A stretch of DNA of 64,000 nucleotides from the NCBI RefSeq assembly GCF_037325665.1, contig NC_090253.1, positions 8,396,427-8,460,426 on the forward strand, given 5' to 3'. The stretch is from Littorina saxatilis (Eukaryota > Mollusca > Gastropoda > Littorinimorpha > Littorinidae). The position numbers and the translations under genes were made by a program. Shown piece after piece: positions 1 to 10,882 of the stretch; the stretch's first letter is position 1, and each line of letters opens with the position of its first letter. The notes below the pieces were generated by a model, which was not told where the DNA came from, searched no databases, and saw only the letters and a program-made list of their open reading frames with translations.

Positions 1-585
1 ATATCAAGTTACACTTTTTGTGCTCTTCCATTCCAGTTGGCAATCAATTGTTAACGCATGTTATTAGAAAAAATAGAACAAAAACAGATTAAATAGAATG
101 AAAAATGTACTGGTGATGTCATTTGGGACATACTGACATGAAAACGTCACCTTTTGTCATTGTCTCGAATTCTAATATTAATAATAATCGACAGAGTTTC
201 TTTGTGGTGCTCGTAATGGGTAGGTGGTATTATCGAGAGGTGGTCACCGGGGCAGTTCTAATTTAGACGGCCAGCATCCGTGCAACTGGTTTAGAAATTG
301 GACTCGAGATAAATCATGAACTCGTGAACTGATGAAGGAAAACCGTAACGCAAGGCGCCGAGATACAAGTATTGCTGCTTCCTCTTTAATTTAGGACAAG
401 GTTCTAATTTTGTACCATTAATATAGGGTGAACATGCAATCGATAAACTCTGTCTCCAGTTGCTGCGACTCAAATGATCACTTGTGACGTGAGTTACTTC
501 CAAGCGACACAGTCACACACCAATAAATAGATCGTCTGCCGGATATTCACACATTTTCATGTTAGACCACAACGGCAAAACTTAC

Positions 586-732
586 CCCTTGATATATATC
601 AAACTGCACATCTTCGGGTAGCGATTTCAGCTCTCTTCGGAAATGATTAAATGTGTTTGGTGTAGCTACAATGGCAGCAACGGCTGAATTGTACAATGAG
701 TCTGGTACCCATCGTAATTTTTCAGCCTCCAT
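586..732 (-). CDS. APPBP2: APPBP2 (PAT1) orthologue, first coding exon
   Basis: Reading the minus strand from the ATG at 732 gives 49 codons that end at a strong donor (GTAAG, 585-581). The peptide contains LRWVPDSLYNSAVAA and LKSLPEDVQFDIY, which match the N-terminus of amyloid protein-binding protein 2 (WIPETLYNTA and LPENIQFDVY in vertebrates, from memory). APPBP2 is a TPR-rich protein that binds the APP basolateral sorting signal and microtubules and serves as a CRL2 substrate receptor. Only exon 1 is in the window; the TPR exons must lie left of position 1. The exon ends in phase 0. The last one or two codons could shift because the donor is preceded by a G run. A perfect CRE lies 20 bp upstream of the start. 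Confidence 0.82.
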
Positions 733-751
733 TTTAGATATTGTATTGAAG

Positions 752-759
752 TGACGTCA
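752..759 (+). promoter_or_regulatory. CRE (TGACGTCA) next to the APPBP2 start codon
   Basis: A perfect palindromic cAMP-response element lies 20 bp upstream of the APPBP2 ATG (minus strand). Such sites are frequent in animal housekeeping promoters, where CREB/ATF factors bind. Similar TGACGTC words recur in mobile elements of this window, so the site alone does not prove a promoter. Its position against a recognised first exon makes it plausible. Confidence 0.45.
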
Positions 760-1940
760 AGAAATATACGAGGGGAAGCTACTCTGCACAACCGTTTAAC
801 TTCAAGGGAAGCTATTGAATTTCGTTTTCACGAGGCCGTGTACTAAGCTTACTGTCTGCACTACAGAGTTAGAGGTTTGTTGTTGTAAATGGTTGTCGCT
901 GTTGTGATTTTCAGATACATCAATCTCTGATCATTGAGAACAGTTGCCATTTCTCAAAGCTAAACCTCAGTAATGACCGTCACGTCAACTGATTCACTGA
1001 GTCCGCAGTCAGGCCGCACTGCCCGGTGTGCAGCACAACCCTGACGCGACGGATGGCCGGCCGTCACTCATTCAATCAGCGACTTATTGATTTCTGAACT
1101 AATGACTCCCGGTTCTCCTTCCCCATCTTTAATGAAAATGCATGCCAGCCGCTTTGTTGTCATCCCTGCTCAAGTTTACTGCCTCAGTCGATCGGCGGAT
1201 AGTTTCAAACAGACACTGACTGACGCGCTGAACTGACTTGGTCAACGCTGCTTGCAATTGTAAGAACCTGACATTCCATATGCTTGAGAGGTTCGTGAAC
1301 ATCTCCAGCGGTGATGTCACCTTGCTAAATGCTCCAGTCATTTTTTGGCCGCCATATTATTGAAAGCAAAATAGATTGCTGTCTGCCGTGGGTAAACTTT
1401 GTGTCTTTTCTTAGGTTAATCAGTGAATGTGATAATTAAAGGTCCTTGTCTATATTTTTATACCGAAATCGCCATTTGACCATTAAAATGCAGAGTCTAT
1501 TATCTACAAATATCAACAATACACCCCCTTTCGATCAGGAAAGACGAAGCCAGTGTAGCCGTTTGAAAATTCATTGTAGTATTCCAGCGTAGTACTCATA
1601 GTAGGATATCCTTATTTGGAAAATGCCAAGGGCAAAACTCCTCTCAAATCCCGTGCATTTCGTGCGTTTAAAAAAAAGCGTGGACAGCGCTCCAGTGTCA
1701 AACTGTTGCTGCACTTGTTTGGGCGTGGCTATAAGCATAGTGACATGAATTTGATTGGTCAGTATTTTTAGGCAAAGCACATGTTCTCAGCAAACAAAAA
1801 ACAAAATATTGGAAGCGTGAGTCACGCTACCCAAAAATAAAATCTTTTTTTACATATTTTTTTGTCAATAACTTTTTTCCCCATGGTTCATTCATCATCT
1901 GACAAAACTTTTTAGCGAAATCTTACCATAAGATTATTGA
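760..1940. other. Upstream region of APPBP2, no firm gene
   Basis: This GC-mixed region contains a GGCGGCCAT-type (YY1-like) motif near 1,345. A 70-codon minus-strand open frame runs from 1,341 to 1,129 (begins MTGAFSKVTS). Its motif placement would suit a housekeeping first exon, but I recognise no protein and see no convincing splice partner. From 1,500 to 1,940 I see only AT-rich sequence. Confidence 0.3.
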
Positions 1941-1943
1941 AAA

Positions 1944-2830
1944 CAAGTCGCGTAAGGCGAAAATACAATATTTAGTCAAGTAGCTGTCGAACTCACAGAA
2001 TGAAACTGAACGCAATGCCATTTTTCAGCAAGACCGTATACTCGTAGCATCGTCAGTCCACCGCTCATGGCAAAGGCAGTGAAATTGACAAGAAGAGCGG
2101 GGTAGTAGTTGCGCTAAGAAGGATAGCACGCTTTTCTGTACCTCTCTTTGTTTTAACTTTCTGAGCGTGTTTTTAATCGAAACATATCATATCTATATGA
2201 TTTTGGAATCAGGAACCGACAAGGAATAAGATGAAAGTGTTTTTAAATTGATTTGGACAATTTAATTTTGATAATGATTTTTATATATTTAATTTTCAGA
2301 GCTTGTTTTTAATCCGAATATAACATATTTATATGTTTTTGGAATCAGCAAATGATGGAGAATAAGATAAACGTAAATTTGGATCGTTTTATAAATTTTT
2401 ATTTTCTTTTACAATTTTCAGATTTTTATTGACCAAAGTCATTAATTAATTTTTAAGCCACCAAGCTGAAATGCAATACCGAAGTCCGGGCTTTGTCGAA
2501 GATTACTTGACCAAAATTTCAACCAATTTGGTTGAAAAATGAGGGCGTGACAGTGCCGCCTCAACTTTCACGAAAAGCCGGATATGACGTCATCAAAGAC
2601 ATTTATCAAAAAAATGAAAAAAACGTTCGGGGATTTCATACCCAGGAACTCTCATGTCAAATTTCATAAAGATCGGTCCAGTAGTTTAGTCTGAATCGCT
2701 CTACACACACACACAGACACACACACACACACACACACGCACACACACACACACACGCACATACACCACGACCCTCGTTTCGATTCCCCCTCGATGTTAA
2801 AATATTTAGTCAAAACTTGACTAAATATAA
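1944..2830 (+). repeat. ~870-bp interspersed repeat, copy 1 (terminal hairpin)
   Basis: This stretch shares its whole length with copies at 5,006-5,875 and, inverted, at 47,349-48,597. The left end reads CAAGTCGCGTAAGGCG, then TTTAGTCAAG and CTGTCGAACTCACAG. The right end carries a (CA)n tract, then ACCACGACCCTCG, and finishes in a hairpin with 11-bp arms (2,802-2,828) whose arm matches the subterminal TTTAGTCAAG of the left end. There is no coding capacity. A perfect CRE palindrome lies inside (2,585-2,592). The family is unclassified: the 3' hairpin recalls Helitron-like ends, but the rest does not fit. Confidence 0.8.
2701..2766. repeat. (CA)n microsatellite inside repeat copy 1
   Basis: An impure CA/CG dinucleotide tract. 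All three copies of the ~870-bp repeat carry one at the same place, so it is a family trait and not an independent expansion. Confidence 0.9.
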
Positions 2831-3251
2831 AAAGCAAAAATGTAGACGACCACCTTCAAAGGCGTTGAAAAACTGAGGTGTTACGGCCTTAGTGGGACAG
2901 ACGGAAAAGGTGATATTTTACATTATGTAAATTATTTTACGTATAATTATGTGACCCTCCACCACGAAATGAGTCGCATGTCACCTCGCGCGGTTCTGCG
3001 CTAGGTTTATGATAAGTCCGGGGAGTGTCTGGTAACAGTGTCAGGGTCACCTTAGTCACTGGCTTATACCTCAAACAGTTTTTGCTCTTTTCTGAAACGG
3101 GTTTCACCACTGGATAGAGCATAAAAAACTCTTTAGAAAAATGTAAAAATATGAAAATCATGCAAAGGTGACATGTGACTCATTCCGTGGTGGATGGTCA
3201 CATAATTATTTGAATGTATCTTGAAGGCTGTTTGTTTTCAGACTCCTGCCC

Positions 3252-3277
3252 TGAGTGATCGACAAGAAGAAGAAGAA
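3252..3277 (+). mobile_element. Minimal 26-bp retroposon insertion, (AAG)n tail
   Basis: A 26-bp insert (TGAGTGATCGAC followed by AAG units) is flanked by an exact 11-bp direct repeat, GACTCCTGCCC (3,241-3,251 and 3,278-3,288). The same 3' end occurs on the 161-bp insert at 53,626-53,786. It is best read as an extremely 5'-truncated, LINE-mobilised copy. Confidence 0.65.
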
Positions 3278-3662
3278 GACTCCTGCCCGAAGTTATCAAA
3301 TTAAAACACCGTGTGCAACAATCTTCAAGTCGCGAGACTGCTTCTGAAATTGACTTTGAGCTTTGCATATCAGTTTTGCCATGATTTGCTGAAATTCAAT
3401 CAATCCAATCAATCCCTTGAGAAGGGCAACGGGGATTCGCTGGGCAACGTTACTGACATCATTGTAGAGAGGCCAAAACAACAGTGCTCCTACATCTGTG
3501 CGTTCGTGGGTCCTTTACGCACTAGAAAAGAAGCTGTAAAAACGTACTAGAAACTCTTGGAGGGGGTTCCGCGACGCACTAAACGTGAAACACCGGGTCC
3601 CAGGACGCACGAAATTTGCTTTACTGTGCGTACCGTCGCTATACTTATCTCACTGTCTGCTA

Positions 3663-4395
3663 GTTGCCATGTAAAGTTGGCCAACAAATTATTGCAACAA
3701 ATTTCAAACCCAAATTAAAGCATTAATTCCTGTGTCATTTAATTAAAACTGTATATGCCAGTTAAGGCCGTTTCCTTAACCTTTAGGATCACCTTCTGCA
3801 TTAAATATTTCTTTAACAGGGATCACGTGACCGCCGCTCAAGTAAGGGTACCGTCAAAATCGACCAGACAAAAATGGAAGAGCCGAATGAAAAATCGACA
3901 AAAAAATCACAATAGGCAAAACTTTGCAACTTTGACATACGAGAAGAAATTCAAACCAATTATCTACCCTGAACAGATTGTTTTGTTTTGCTACCTTGCG
4001 TATTTCGCGTGCTATGCTATTCCTACTGATGCAGGTGTCGATCGCAAGAGCGGTCAAAAACGGAACGTTTTACGTCAATTTGTATGGGTATCATGTCAAA
4101 AAGCGCTACATTTTAGCAATGACTTGGTGGATTTTGAAATTTGTTGCAATCATTTTTTGGCCAGGTTTATATATAACTTTGCCAACAAGTAATTACAACA
4201 AATTTCGCACCCAAACAAAAGCATTGAATTGTCATTTCATTCAAACTTTATATGCCAGTGAAGGCCTTCCGCTTGACTATCTGGATCACCTTTCGGATTA
4301 AAGATTTCTTCAGTTAACAGGGATCACGTGGCCGCCGCTCGCATGAGAGTACCCCCAAAATTGACTTGACAAAAACGGAAGGGTCCAAGAGCTTT
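3663..4395 (+). repeat. Diverged direct tandem duplication, ~500-bp period
   Basis: Blocks 3,663-3,890 and 4,168-4,395 align along their lengths. Landmarks include TATATGCCAGT at 3,751 and 4,250, and ACAGGGATCACGTG at 3,818 and 4,317. Both also carry GCCAACAA followed by a TTACAACAAATTTC-like block. Substitutions and small indels are common, so the duplication is old. Overlapping open frames across it on both strands are not convincing genes. Confidence 0.65.
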
Positions 4396-4589
4396 CGTTA
4401 TCATTTGAAAAATAATAATGGGATCGGTGGTGGCTGGCTTCAAACTGGAATTTGTACTCAGGACACTGGCCGCATAACTATTTTTGCAATGACTGTCCAC
4501 AGTGAATTTTCGGTAGAAGAGTTGTTTGATGTCCAAAATATTTGTTTTCATGAACTAGGGATGAAGCACTCAGTGAAGATCCAGGCTGA

Positions 4590-4625
4590 CCCCCCCCCCC
4601 CCCCCTCTCCTCCCCCTACCCCTCA
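4590..4625. repeat. Poly-C/CCCCT tract
   Basis: A homopyrimidine run beginning with about 14 C residues. From here to 5,005 I see no gene. Confidence 0.8.
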
Positions 4626-5005
4626 CCCTACCTTCCTTGAGCGATATCTACAGCTGGATTTGACATAAGAAAGTGTTACATAGCCAGGCTGTTGTGCTGT
4701 AGACTGTGTACTAACATTCTTTTCGCTTCAAGAAAATACGTTCTACCAGGCATGTAATTGTTCCTTTCATGACACGCGCACGCAGGAATTGGAATACATG
4801 CGGAACAAAGGAATTACATAATCACAAGTGTTAAACGCAGGACATGTATTAAATTCCTCTGGTTGAAGTAGACAGAACACGTTTGATGTGCTTTTCTGAA
4901 TTGACAAACAGACCATGATTTATTTCCTTTTAGGCCATTGGCCCCGATAAAAGGGGGTAATATATACAGTGACAACTTTTCGTGATGTTTGCAGCGTGCT
5001 AAAAA

Positions 5006-5875
5006 GAAATAACAACGTTTAGTCAAGCTGTCGAACTCACAGAATGAAACTGAAAGCACTGCTTTTTTCACCAAGACCACATACTCGTAGTTTCGTCAGT
5101 CCACCGCTCGTGGCAAAGGCAGTGAAATCGACAAGCCATGCAGAATAGTGCGGTAGTGGTCGCGCTGAGCAGGATAACACGCTTTTCTGTATGTCTATTC
5201 TTTATAGCTTACTGAGTTTGTTTTTAATCCAAACATATCATATCTATATGTTTTTGGAATCAGGGACCGACAAGGAATAAGATGAAATTGTTTTTAAATG
5301 GATTTCGGAAAAATAATTTTAATCATAATTTTCATATTTTTAATTTTCAGAGCTTTTTTTTATTCCTAATATAACATATTTATATGTTTTTGGAATCAGA
5401 ACATGATGAAGAATAAAAAAAAAAGTAATTTTGGATCGTTTTATAAAAAAATAATTTTAATTACAATTTTCAGATTTTTAATGACCAAAGTCATCAATTA
5501 ATTTTTAAGCCTCCATGCTGAAATGCAATACCGAAGTCCGGCCTTCGTCGAAGATTGCTTGGCCAAAATTTCAATCAATTTGATTGAAAAATGAGGGTAC
5601 GGGTGTGACAGTGCCGCCTCAACTTTTACAAAAAGCCGGATATGACGTCATAAAAGACATTTATCGAAAAAATGAGAAAAAAATCTGGGGATTTCATACC
5701 CAGGAACTCTCATGTACAGTAAAATTTCATAAAGATCGGTCCAGTAGTTTAGTCTGAATCGCTCTACACACACACACGCACAGACACACACACACACACA
5801 CATACACCACGACCCTCGTCTCGATTCCCCCTCTATGTTAAAACATTTAGTCAAAACTTGACTAAATGTAAAAAC
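5006..5875 (+). repeat. ~870-bp interspersed repeat, copy 2
   Basis: This copy is co-linear with copy 1 and has the same left end (TTTAGTCAAGCTGTCGAAC), internal CRE (5,643-5,650), (CA)n block (5,765-5,805) and terminal hairpin ACATTTAGTCA...TGACTAAATGT. The hairpin arms match perfectly here, whereas copy 1 has an A at the same place, so copy 2 is probably closer to the active sequence. Confidence 0.8.
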
Positions 5876-5914
5876 GGATTCGATGGCTAGGTTCTTTTTT
5901 ATTCTGGATGCAAA

Positions 5915-5920
<6 letters not shown>

Positions 5921-5962
<42 letters not shown>

Positions 5963-6082
5963 CACTGGCACTCACACATACGCACATACACACCGTGCAT
6001 ACACACATACACACACACACACAAACACACGCACTGGCACTCACACATACGCACGTATACACACACACACACACACACACCC
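5921..6082. repeat. (CA)n array with CTGGCACTCACACATACGCA units
   Basis: A long CA-rich array interrupted by a 20-bp module that recurs at 31,684-31,860. The shared module and similar flanks (GGAACGTA, AAACTGGGTTCC) suggest the two arrays belong to the same dispersed repeat. Long open frames of Thr/His or Val/Cys repeats here are artefacts of the dinucleotide. Confidence 0.8.
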
Positions 6083-6084
6083 TC

Positions 6085-7600
6085 ACACATACGTTCCTTT
6101 CCGCCAAACTGGGTTCCTTGTCAAACTTAGGCAAACTGGGTTCCCCTATTTATAATGCATTTACAACTGTCATCTTCAACACACATGTAAAACTATGTCT
6201 TGTGATAGCAACAATTGAAAACGGAAAGTTGGATTCACTTTTTTAAAGATGTTATTAATGTCTGAAAAACCAGGTTTCTTTGTACACACTCCCCGAACAA
6301 CCAAAGTGGACAAGTAAGCCCCACCACAACATTTTGTCGCAGGAGATTATGACTGTTTTCGTTGCTGAAAGTCTGTCCGTTTATTAGCTCCGCCGAATAC
6401 GTCCGGGAGATTTTGTTTTCGTTCCTGTTACTGTGTTTGGTTATCGCATAACTCGATAAGTTATGGACCGATTTTCGTGAAACTGAATGGATGTTGCTGA
6501 AACTTACAGGGTCGTCTTCTGCAGCCTAATGTGTGTCTTAAGCCTGGTTGATGTCGGGATATATTATGAGAGGAAGGGAAGAGTACAGCCCTGTTACGCA
6601 GTCTACTGACCAACACTCCAGGTGTCTGTCTTAAGCCTGGTTGGTGCCGGGATATATCATGAGAGGATGCTCAGTTTACAACCCTGTCACGTAGTTTCAG
6701 ACCATATCATATTCATTGATCATCATGAAAAGAAGTCTCAGGCTCGGTGTCCCTTAGACTAAGTTAGACCCCTGTTCTCCTGGTGACCTCAGCTTTGATT
6801 TCCTCTCCATGTATGTGGCCTGGGTTAGTTCTGATCGGGATAGCCAATATTGGTACATTCAGGAGCACTGTATTTCGAGGGACGTGGTTGCACCATCCAG
6901 AATTTGAGGTGGGGGAGGTCGGAGGGGGGGACGAGTGGAACTCATTGAAGTTGGCTCTGTGACAAAGCAATTAATGTTGTCAGTAAGGGACTTAGTAGGT
7001 GGTGTCCTGGGTACTTACAATCAGAACAAGCTCAAGTGAACTCCACCAGAGGAGTAGTTTAGTCTACTCAGGTTGATGTCTTCCTGTTGGTTTTATATTG
7101 ACAGTTCCATGTCAATGCTGAAACTAATCTAGGATAATTGAATTTTGGTTTCTTAATAATTATGTCAATAGTTGTGACTTGTATATATGTCATATATATA
7201 TATATAAATTAAGCTTTCGGGCAGCACTTAAAATAAGCAACTGTGAAAAAATATATGAATAAAAACTGTTTAAAACCAATGCTGATATTGGAGCTTAGAC
7301 AGTGTGCGGGGGGATGGCCAGGCATTGGGAGTCGCAGTGAGCAATGCAGGGGTAATGCCACTGGATGACGCAGAGACTGAGACCCCCCCACCCCCCACAT
7401 GCATTCACCTGTCCCCATCCTTCACTTTCTCTTTTTTTTTTTTTAGCCTTTACAATAATTCTCATTCATATATTTTTATATTGTTATCATGATTTTGTGT
7501 TATTTACAACTAGCATCAAGCTTAACTTAATTACTAGTTCACACATTAATATCAATTGCTGACAAACAAAAAGTAAAAACGGTCTCTCTGTCACGCTTCC
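6085..7600. other. Non-coding stretch with a short tandem duplication
   Basis: The only structure I see is a direct duplication of about 100 bp (around 6,530-6,610 and 6,628-6,705; shared GTCTTAAGCCTGGTTG and CGGGATATAT) and a (TA)n tract near 7,195. No convincing exon is present. Confidence 0.5.
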
Positions 7601-7625
7601 ATACAAGAATGAAAAAAAAGCAGAA

Positions 7626-7714
7626 GAAATTCTTTCTTTCTTTCTTTATTTGGTGTTTAACGTCGTTTTCAACCATTCAAGGTTATATCGCGACGAGGAA
7701 AGGGGGGAGATGGG
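7626..7714 (-). mobile_element. SINE-B (GGTGTTTAACGTCG family), 5'-truncated copy
   Basis: This is the 3' end of a family seen in full at 47,935-48,314. On the minus strand it ends in (GAAA)n after GACGTTAAACACCAAA. It is flanked by an exact 8-bp direct repeat, AAGCAGAA (7,618-7,625 and 7,715-7,722), as expected for LINE-driven insertion with 5' truncation. Confidence 0.75.
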
Positions 7715-7719
7715 AAGCA

Positions 7720-8770
7720 GAACAAATGTATTAAACATATTTTATTGACCGTTATATGTACAGCTAGCAAGCAACGAACCAAATATAACAATGTCTTAAT
7801 TTAACCAAAACTGTCCAAACAGAGGGACAACTGTGATGATCCTTTGAACCATTATAACCTTTTTAGAAATGTTTCAAGCAAGAAACACTGAATAAACTAA
7901 AACTGCGCTAATTTTACTTGTAACTACAATAATGACAGAAGTTTTTGAGTATTAGCACATGTACAGCATTTGACCAAAGTTACCGTGATTTTTGCAATTC
8001 TTTTTGAACTTGGACAAACTTTATATAAAAACAAAACAATCTGAAAGATAATGCAGCCTACGATCCCAAATGAACAACATAAAAACAAACAAACTCAAAA
8101 AGAAATGAGCATTGTTACCTTAAAGTAAAACCAAATCTACAGTGCAGTCTAGCATCAAAATGTATGATGCAGCCGACATCTGTGCTGCATAAGGCAAACT
8201 CAAATCAAATCATGTTGCTTAAAGTGGGCTCTTGATCAACCAGGAACACGGCACACAGAACATTTTTATAATTTCAAAGAGCAAACTGTTCCGTGTTCCA
8301 TGTTCGGTGTTGATTAAGAACCCGCTTTAAGCCTTGACGCCGACCAGCTGGGGCCATATCAAGGCTATAAGACCAACTCTACTGTGGATCTCACACCAAG
8401 TTATCATGCCAACGTTATGTGCATTTAGGTCATCCATAATAGTTTAAGAAAACAAGTCTTTAATTCAAAGAGATGTCGACACACAAAAATATGTCAGGAC
8501 CATCCAGTTATCGCCTGGACAGAACATACTCTGTAGCCTGACATAAAAATGTAAGGCGCAGCCAAAATCTGTGCTGCATAAGACCAACTGTACAATACAC
8601 TTCTCACTACAAAAAACCCATCTCACGACCATTTATTTATCGCCTAACATCAAAATGTATGGCACAGCCAAAATCTGTGCTGCATAAGACCAACTCAAAT
8701 CAAATCGTGATGCTTAAAGCGGGCTCTTAATCAACACGGAACACGGCACACAGCATGCACGAACACCGAA
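7720..8770. repeat. Degenerate short-repeat field with imperfect hairpins
   Basis: The block ATGCAGCC(G/A)A-ATCTGTGCTGCATAAG recurs at about 8,165, 8,550 and 8,650. GGGGCCATATCAAGGCTATAAGACCAACTC occurs near 8,350 and again near 10,260. An imperfect palindrome (8,217-8,260 pairs with 8,288-8,331) contains AAAGTGGGCTCTTGATCAAC, and its left arm recurs at 8,707-8,755. It may be a MITE cluster or a duplicated 3' UTR. Confidence 0.5.
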
Positions 8771-9094
8771 AATTTTGCTAACTTCAATGAGCAGGTCAAA
8801 TGGAGACAGGGATATTACTCTTCATACACAAAGGGAAGCCACTGAGTTGTGTCGCCATTTTTTCCTGGCAGGCTGGGAATTCGAACACATCGAACAGGGA
8901 ACGCAGAAGAAGAACGAAGAAGAAGAACACGTCGAACATTCGAATGACGTAAATAGAACAAACGTCACATTTTTCAGGCAGCGGAAGTGTGGTGACGCGG
9001 CCCAGAACAAATGACGTCAGAAAATGACGACACCGCCAGAAATAAAAACAATGCGACACGCCTACCAACCACGAGGTCAAAAACACGTGGGCAT

Positions 9095-9373
9095 CTAATG
9101 AAATCGGTACAAAGCCGTTCTCTTTGCCAGTGACATCGTAATAATCACCAAAGCTAACATTGAAGCTCCGGTAGCAGGTAAGAGAGTGTCTCCCAACCCG
9201 TGATGCTCACAGCGTGATTGCATCAGAATACCACATGTTAAAACCGGTGTTTGAACTAGAATAACAGCCAGTAGTATTAAGAACAAGTGTCTTGTGTATG
9301 CAGCCCTCTTTCTACTGTACGCTGGCAGCAGATAATACAATAATTGAAGTCCTTCGAGGCATAAGGGGCCCAT
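9095..9373 (-). CDS. Unidentified 92-codon open frame with hydrophobic segments
   Basis: The minus-strand frame reads MGPLCLEGLQLLYYLLP and has two strongly hydrophobic stretches (about residues 28-45 and 66-80) separated by a Cys/His-containing loop. Residue composition looks more protein-like than the surrounding random frames, and the frame continues a few codons upstream of the Met. I recognise no family and find no certain splice sites. It could be one exon of a membrane protein, or chance. Confidence 0.25.
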   Translation of the reverse strand: MGPLCLEGLQLLYYLLPAYSRKRAAYTRHLFLILLAVILVQTPVLTCGILMQSRCEHHGLGDTLLPATGASMLALVIITMSLAKRTALYRFH

Positions 9374-9379
9374 AAGGCG

Positions 9380-10740
9380 AAAAATTGCTTTAATTCCACC
9401 CTCAAAAAGTCCCAGCCTTCAAACCGTAACAAATAACAGTACGCACTATTAAGCAAAATTATAAACCAAGCCTTGATTATTAATTTTTATTATTACACTT
9501 GTATCAATCCACCTTTTGATTGGCATTTTTATTACATTTGAATCGGACTTGTGGCCTTTCAAAGTTGCGGTGACCTTTGACTTTCAACAGAGGTCATATG
9601 TAACAGTGGTTTTTAAAAACATAATTTAGTTGGCTCATATATCTGAGACAAATGATCGGACAACAGCCCTTTACATTATCGTGACACATATTTTTCTGAG
9701 GCACACTGGACAGTAATAGTGCAAAGGGTGGGGTTAATCAAGGGAGTGAACCCCCCCTAAAAACACTACCAACCTGTCGGTTTTTTTGTTTTTTTTTAAT
9801 TCCGTTTTGATCGCTCTTGCGTTTACAACCCATCTCATCAAATCGTAATTTATTTCCAGGCTACCAGCAATAAAATACCTCAACATGAGGAACAAATTTA
9901 AAATAAACTCTGGCAAAAGACGTGACGTCACAAAGTTTGAGTATGCGCAACATTTTCGTTTACCAGTGCACTTCGTTACCTGCCCATTGCTGCTTTTGGT
10001 GATATTTTTTAAATGACTATTCCTATGCAGATGTTTGTGTAATTGGCCGTTTTCAAAACATACCCATTTTTCGATTTTTCGGTCCAAAATTCAAAACGGG
10101 CACTGTCTTCCGAGACTCATAGCTCCGAAACGAACCCACTACCCTATATTTTTTTTATGCTGAATGCATAGCAGACAGATCGAACTTAAAAAATAACCAA
10201 CTTTTGGGAGAAACCAAATTATATTTAACGGGTCCAGTGAACTACCTTAAGCCTAGCTGACCACTTGGGGCCATATCAAGGCTATAAGACCAACTCGACA
10301 GTGAATCTCACACAAAATTGTCATACCAACATTGCACCTTATGTGCATTCAGCAATCCACAATTGTTCAATGAAAAACATATAATACAAATTATATTTGC
10401 ACATCATTACAATAAAAAGATAAATTGCAGTAGAGTGATTTGGATACAACAATACACCAAGCTGTTGTGTTCAACATCTAATTACAGTTTACACTGATTT
10501 AATTGTTTGATCATCATCTTTCTCTTCTCCATTAACTCTGTGAAGAGTCATTGAGACCCTACACTGAATAAGTGTTCACCAGCTTCCTCCAGCTGTCGTT
10601 TGTGTCACTGTCAGTACAGTATACATACAAATAATCTCCCATGGCAACAATGTTTCCCTGACATTATTGAGAACAAATATGCATTGACAAAATACTTAAC
10701 CAGGAAAACAAATGAACATAGTAGCTTGGCTTGCTGCAGC
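9380..10740. other. Non-coding stretch, repeat-like
   Basis: The region is AT-rich with a poly-T run at 9,781. A block near 10,245-10,340 resembles 8,330-8,440. The 118-codon minus frame at 9,734-10,087 is Lys/Asn-rich and has no recognisable motif, so I do not call it. Confidence 0.4.
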
Positions 10741-10745
10741 CTTCG

Positions 10746-10882
10746 GAGGGGGGAGGGGGGAGGGGAGGGGAGGGGGAGGGGAGGGGGGTGGGGGTGGGGG
10801 AGGGGGGGAGGGGGAGGGGGGAGGTGGGGGTGGGGGAGGGGGGGAGGGGAGGTGGGGGAGGGGAGGGGGGAGGGAGGAGGAA
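10746..10882 (+). repeat. Homopurine G4A-type tract (GGGGAGG)n
   Basis: About 135 bp of almost pure G with single A residues and a few T. Multiple runs of four or more G make it a strong candidate for G-quadruplex or triplex DNA. Confidence 0.9.

Noticed and set aside
1129-1341. 70-codon minus-strand frame near a YY1-like motif
   Set aside because: Position is suggestive, but no family is recognisable and no exon partner was found; kept only as a remark in the upstream region.
3755-4301. Plus-strand frames of 145 and 107 codons
   Set aside because: They overlap one another inside a diverged tandem duplication and neither duplicate keeps the same frame.
5648-6246. Long open frames of Thr-His or Val-Cys repeats over CA tracts (also at 31.6-32.1, 57.0-57.4 and 63.3-63.7 kb)
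   Set aside because: They are produced by the dinucleotide repeat in every frame and have no start context, splice sites or non-repetitive part.
9734-10087. 118-codon Lys/Asn-rich minus-strand frame
   Set aside because: AT-rich composition, no motif, and it ends in sequence that looks repetitive.
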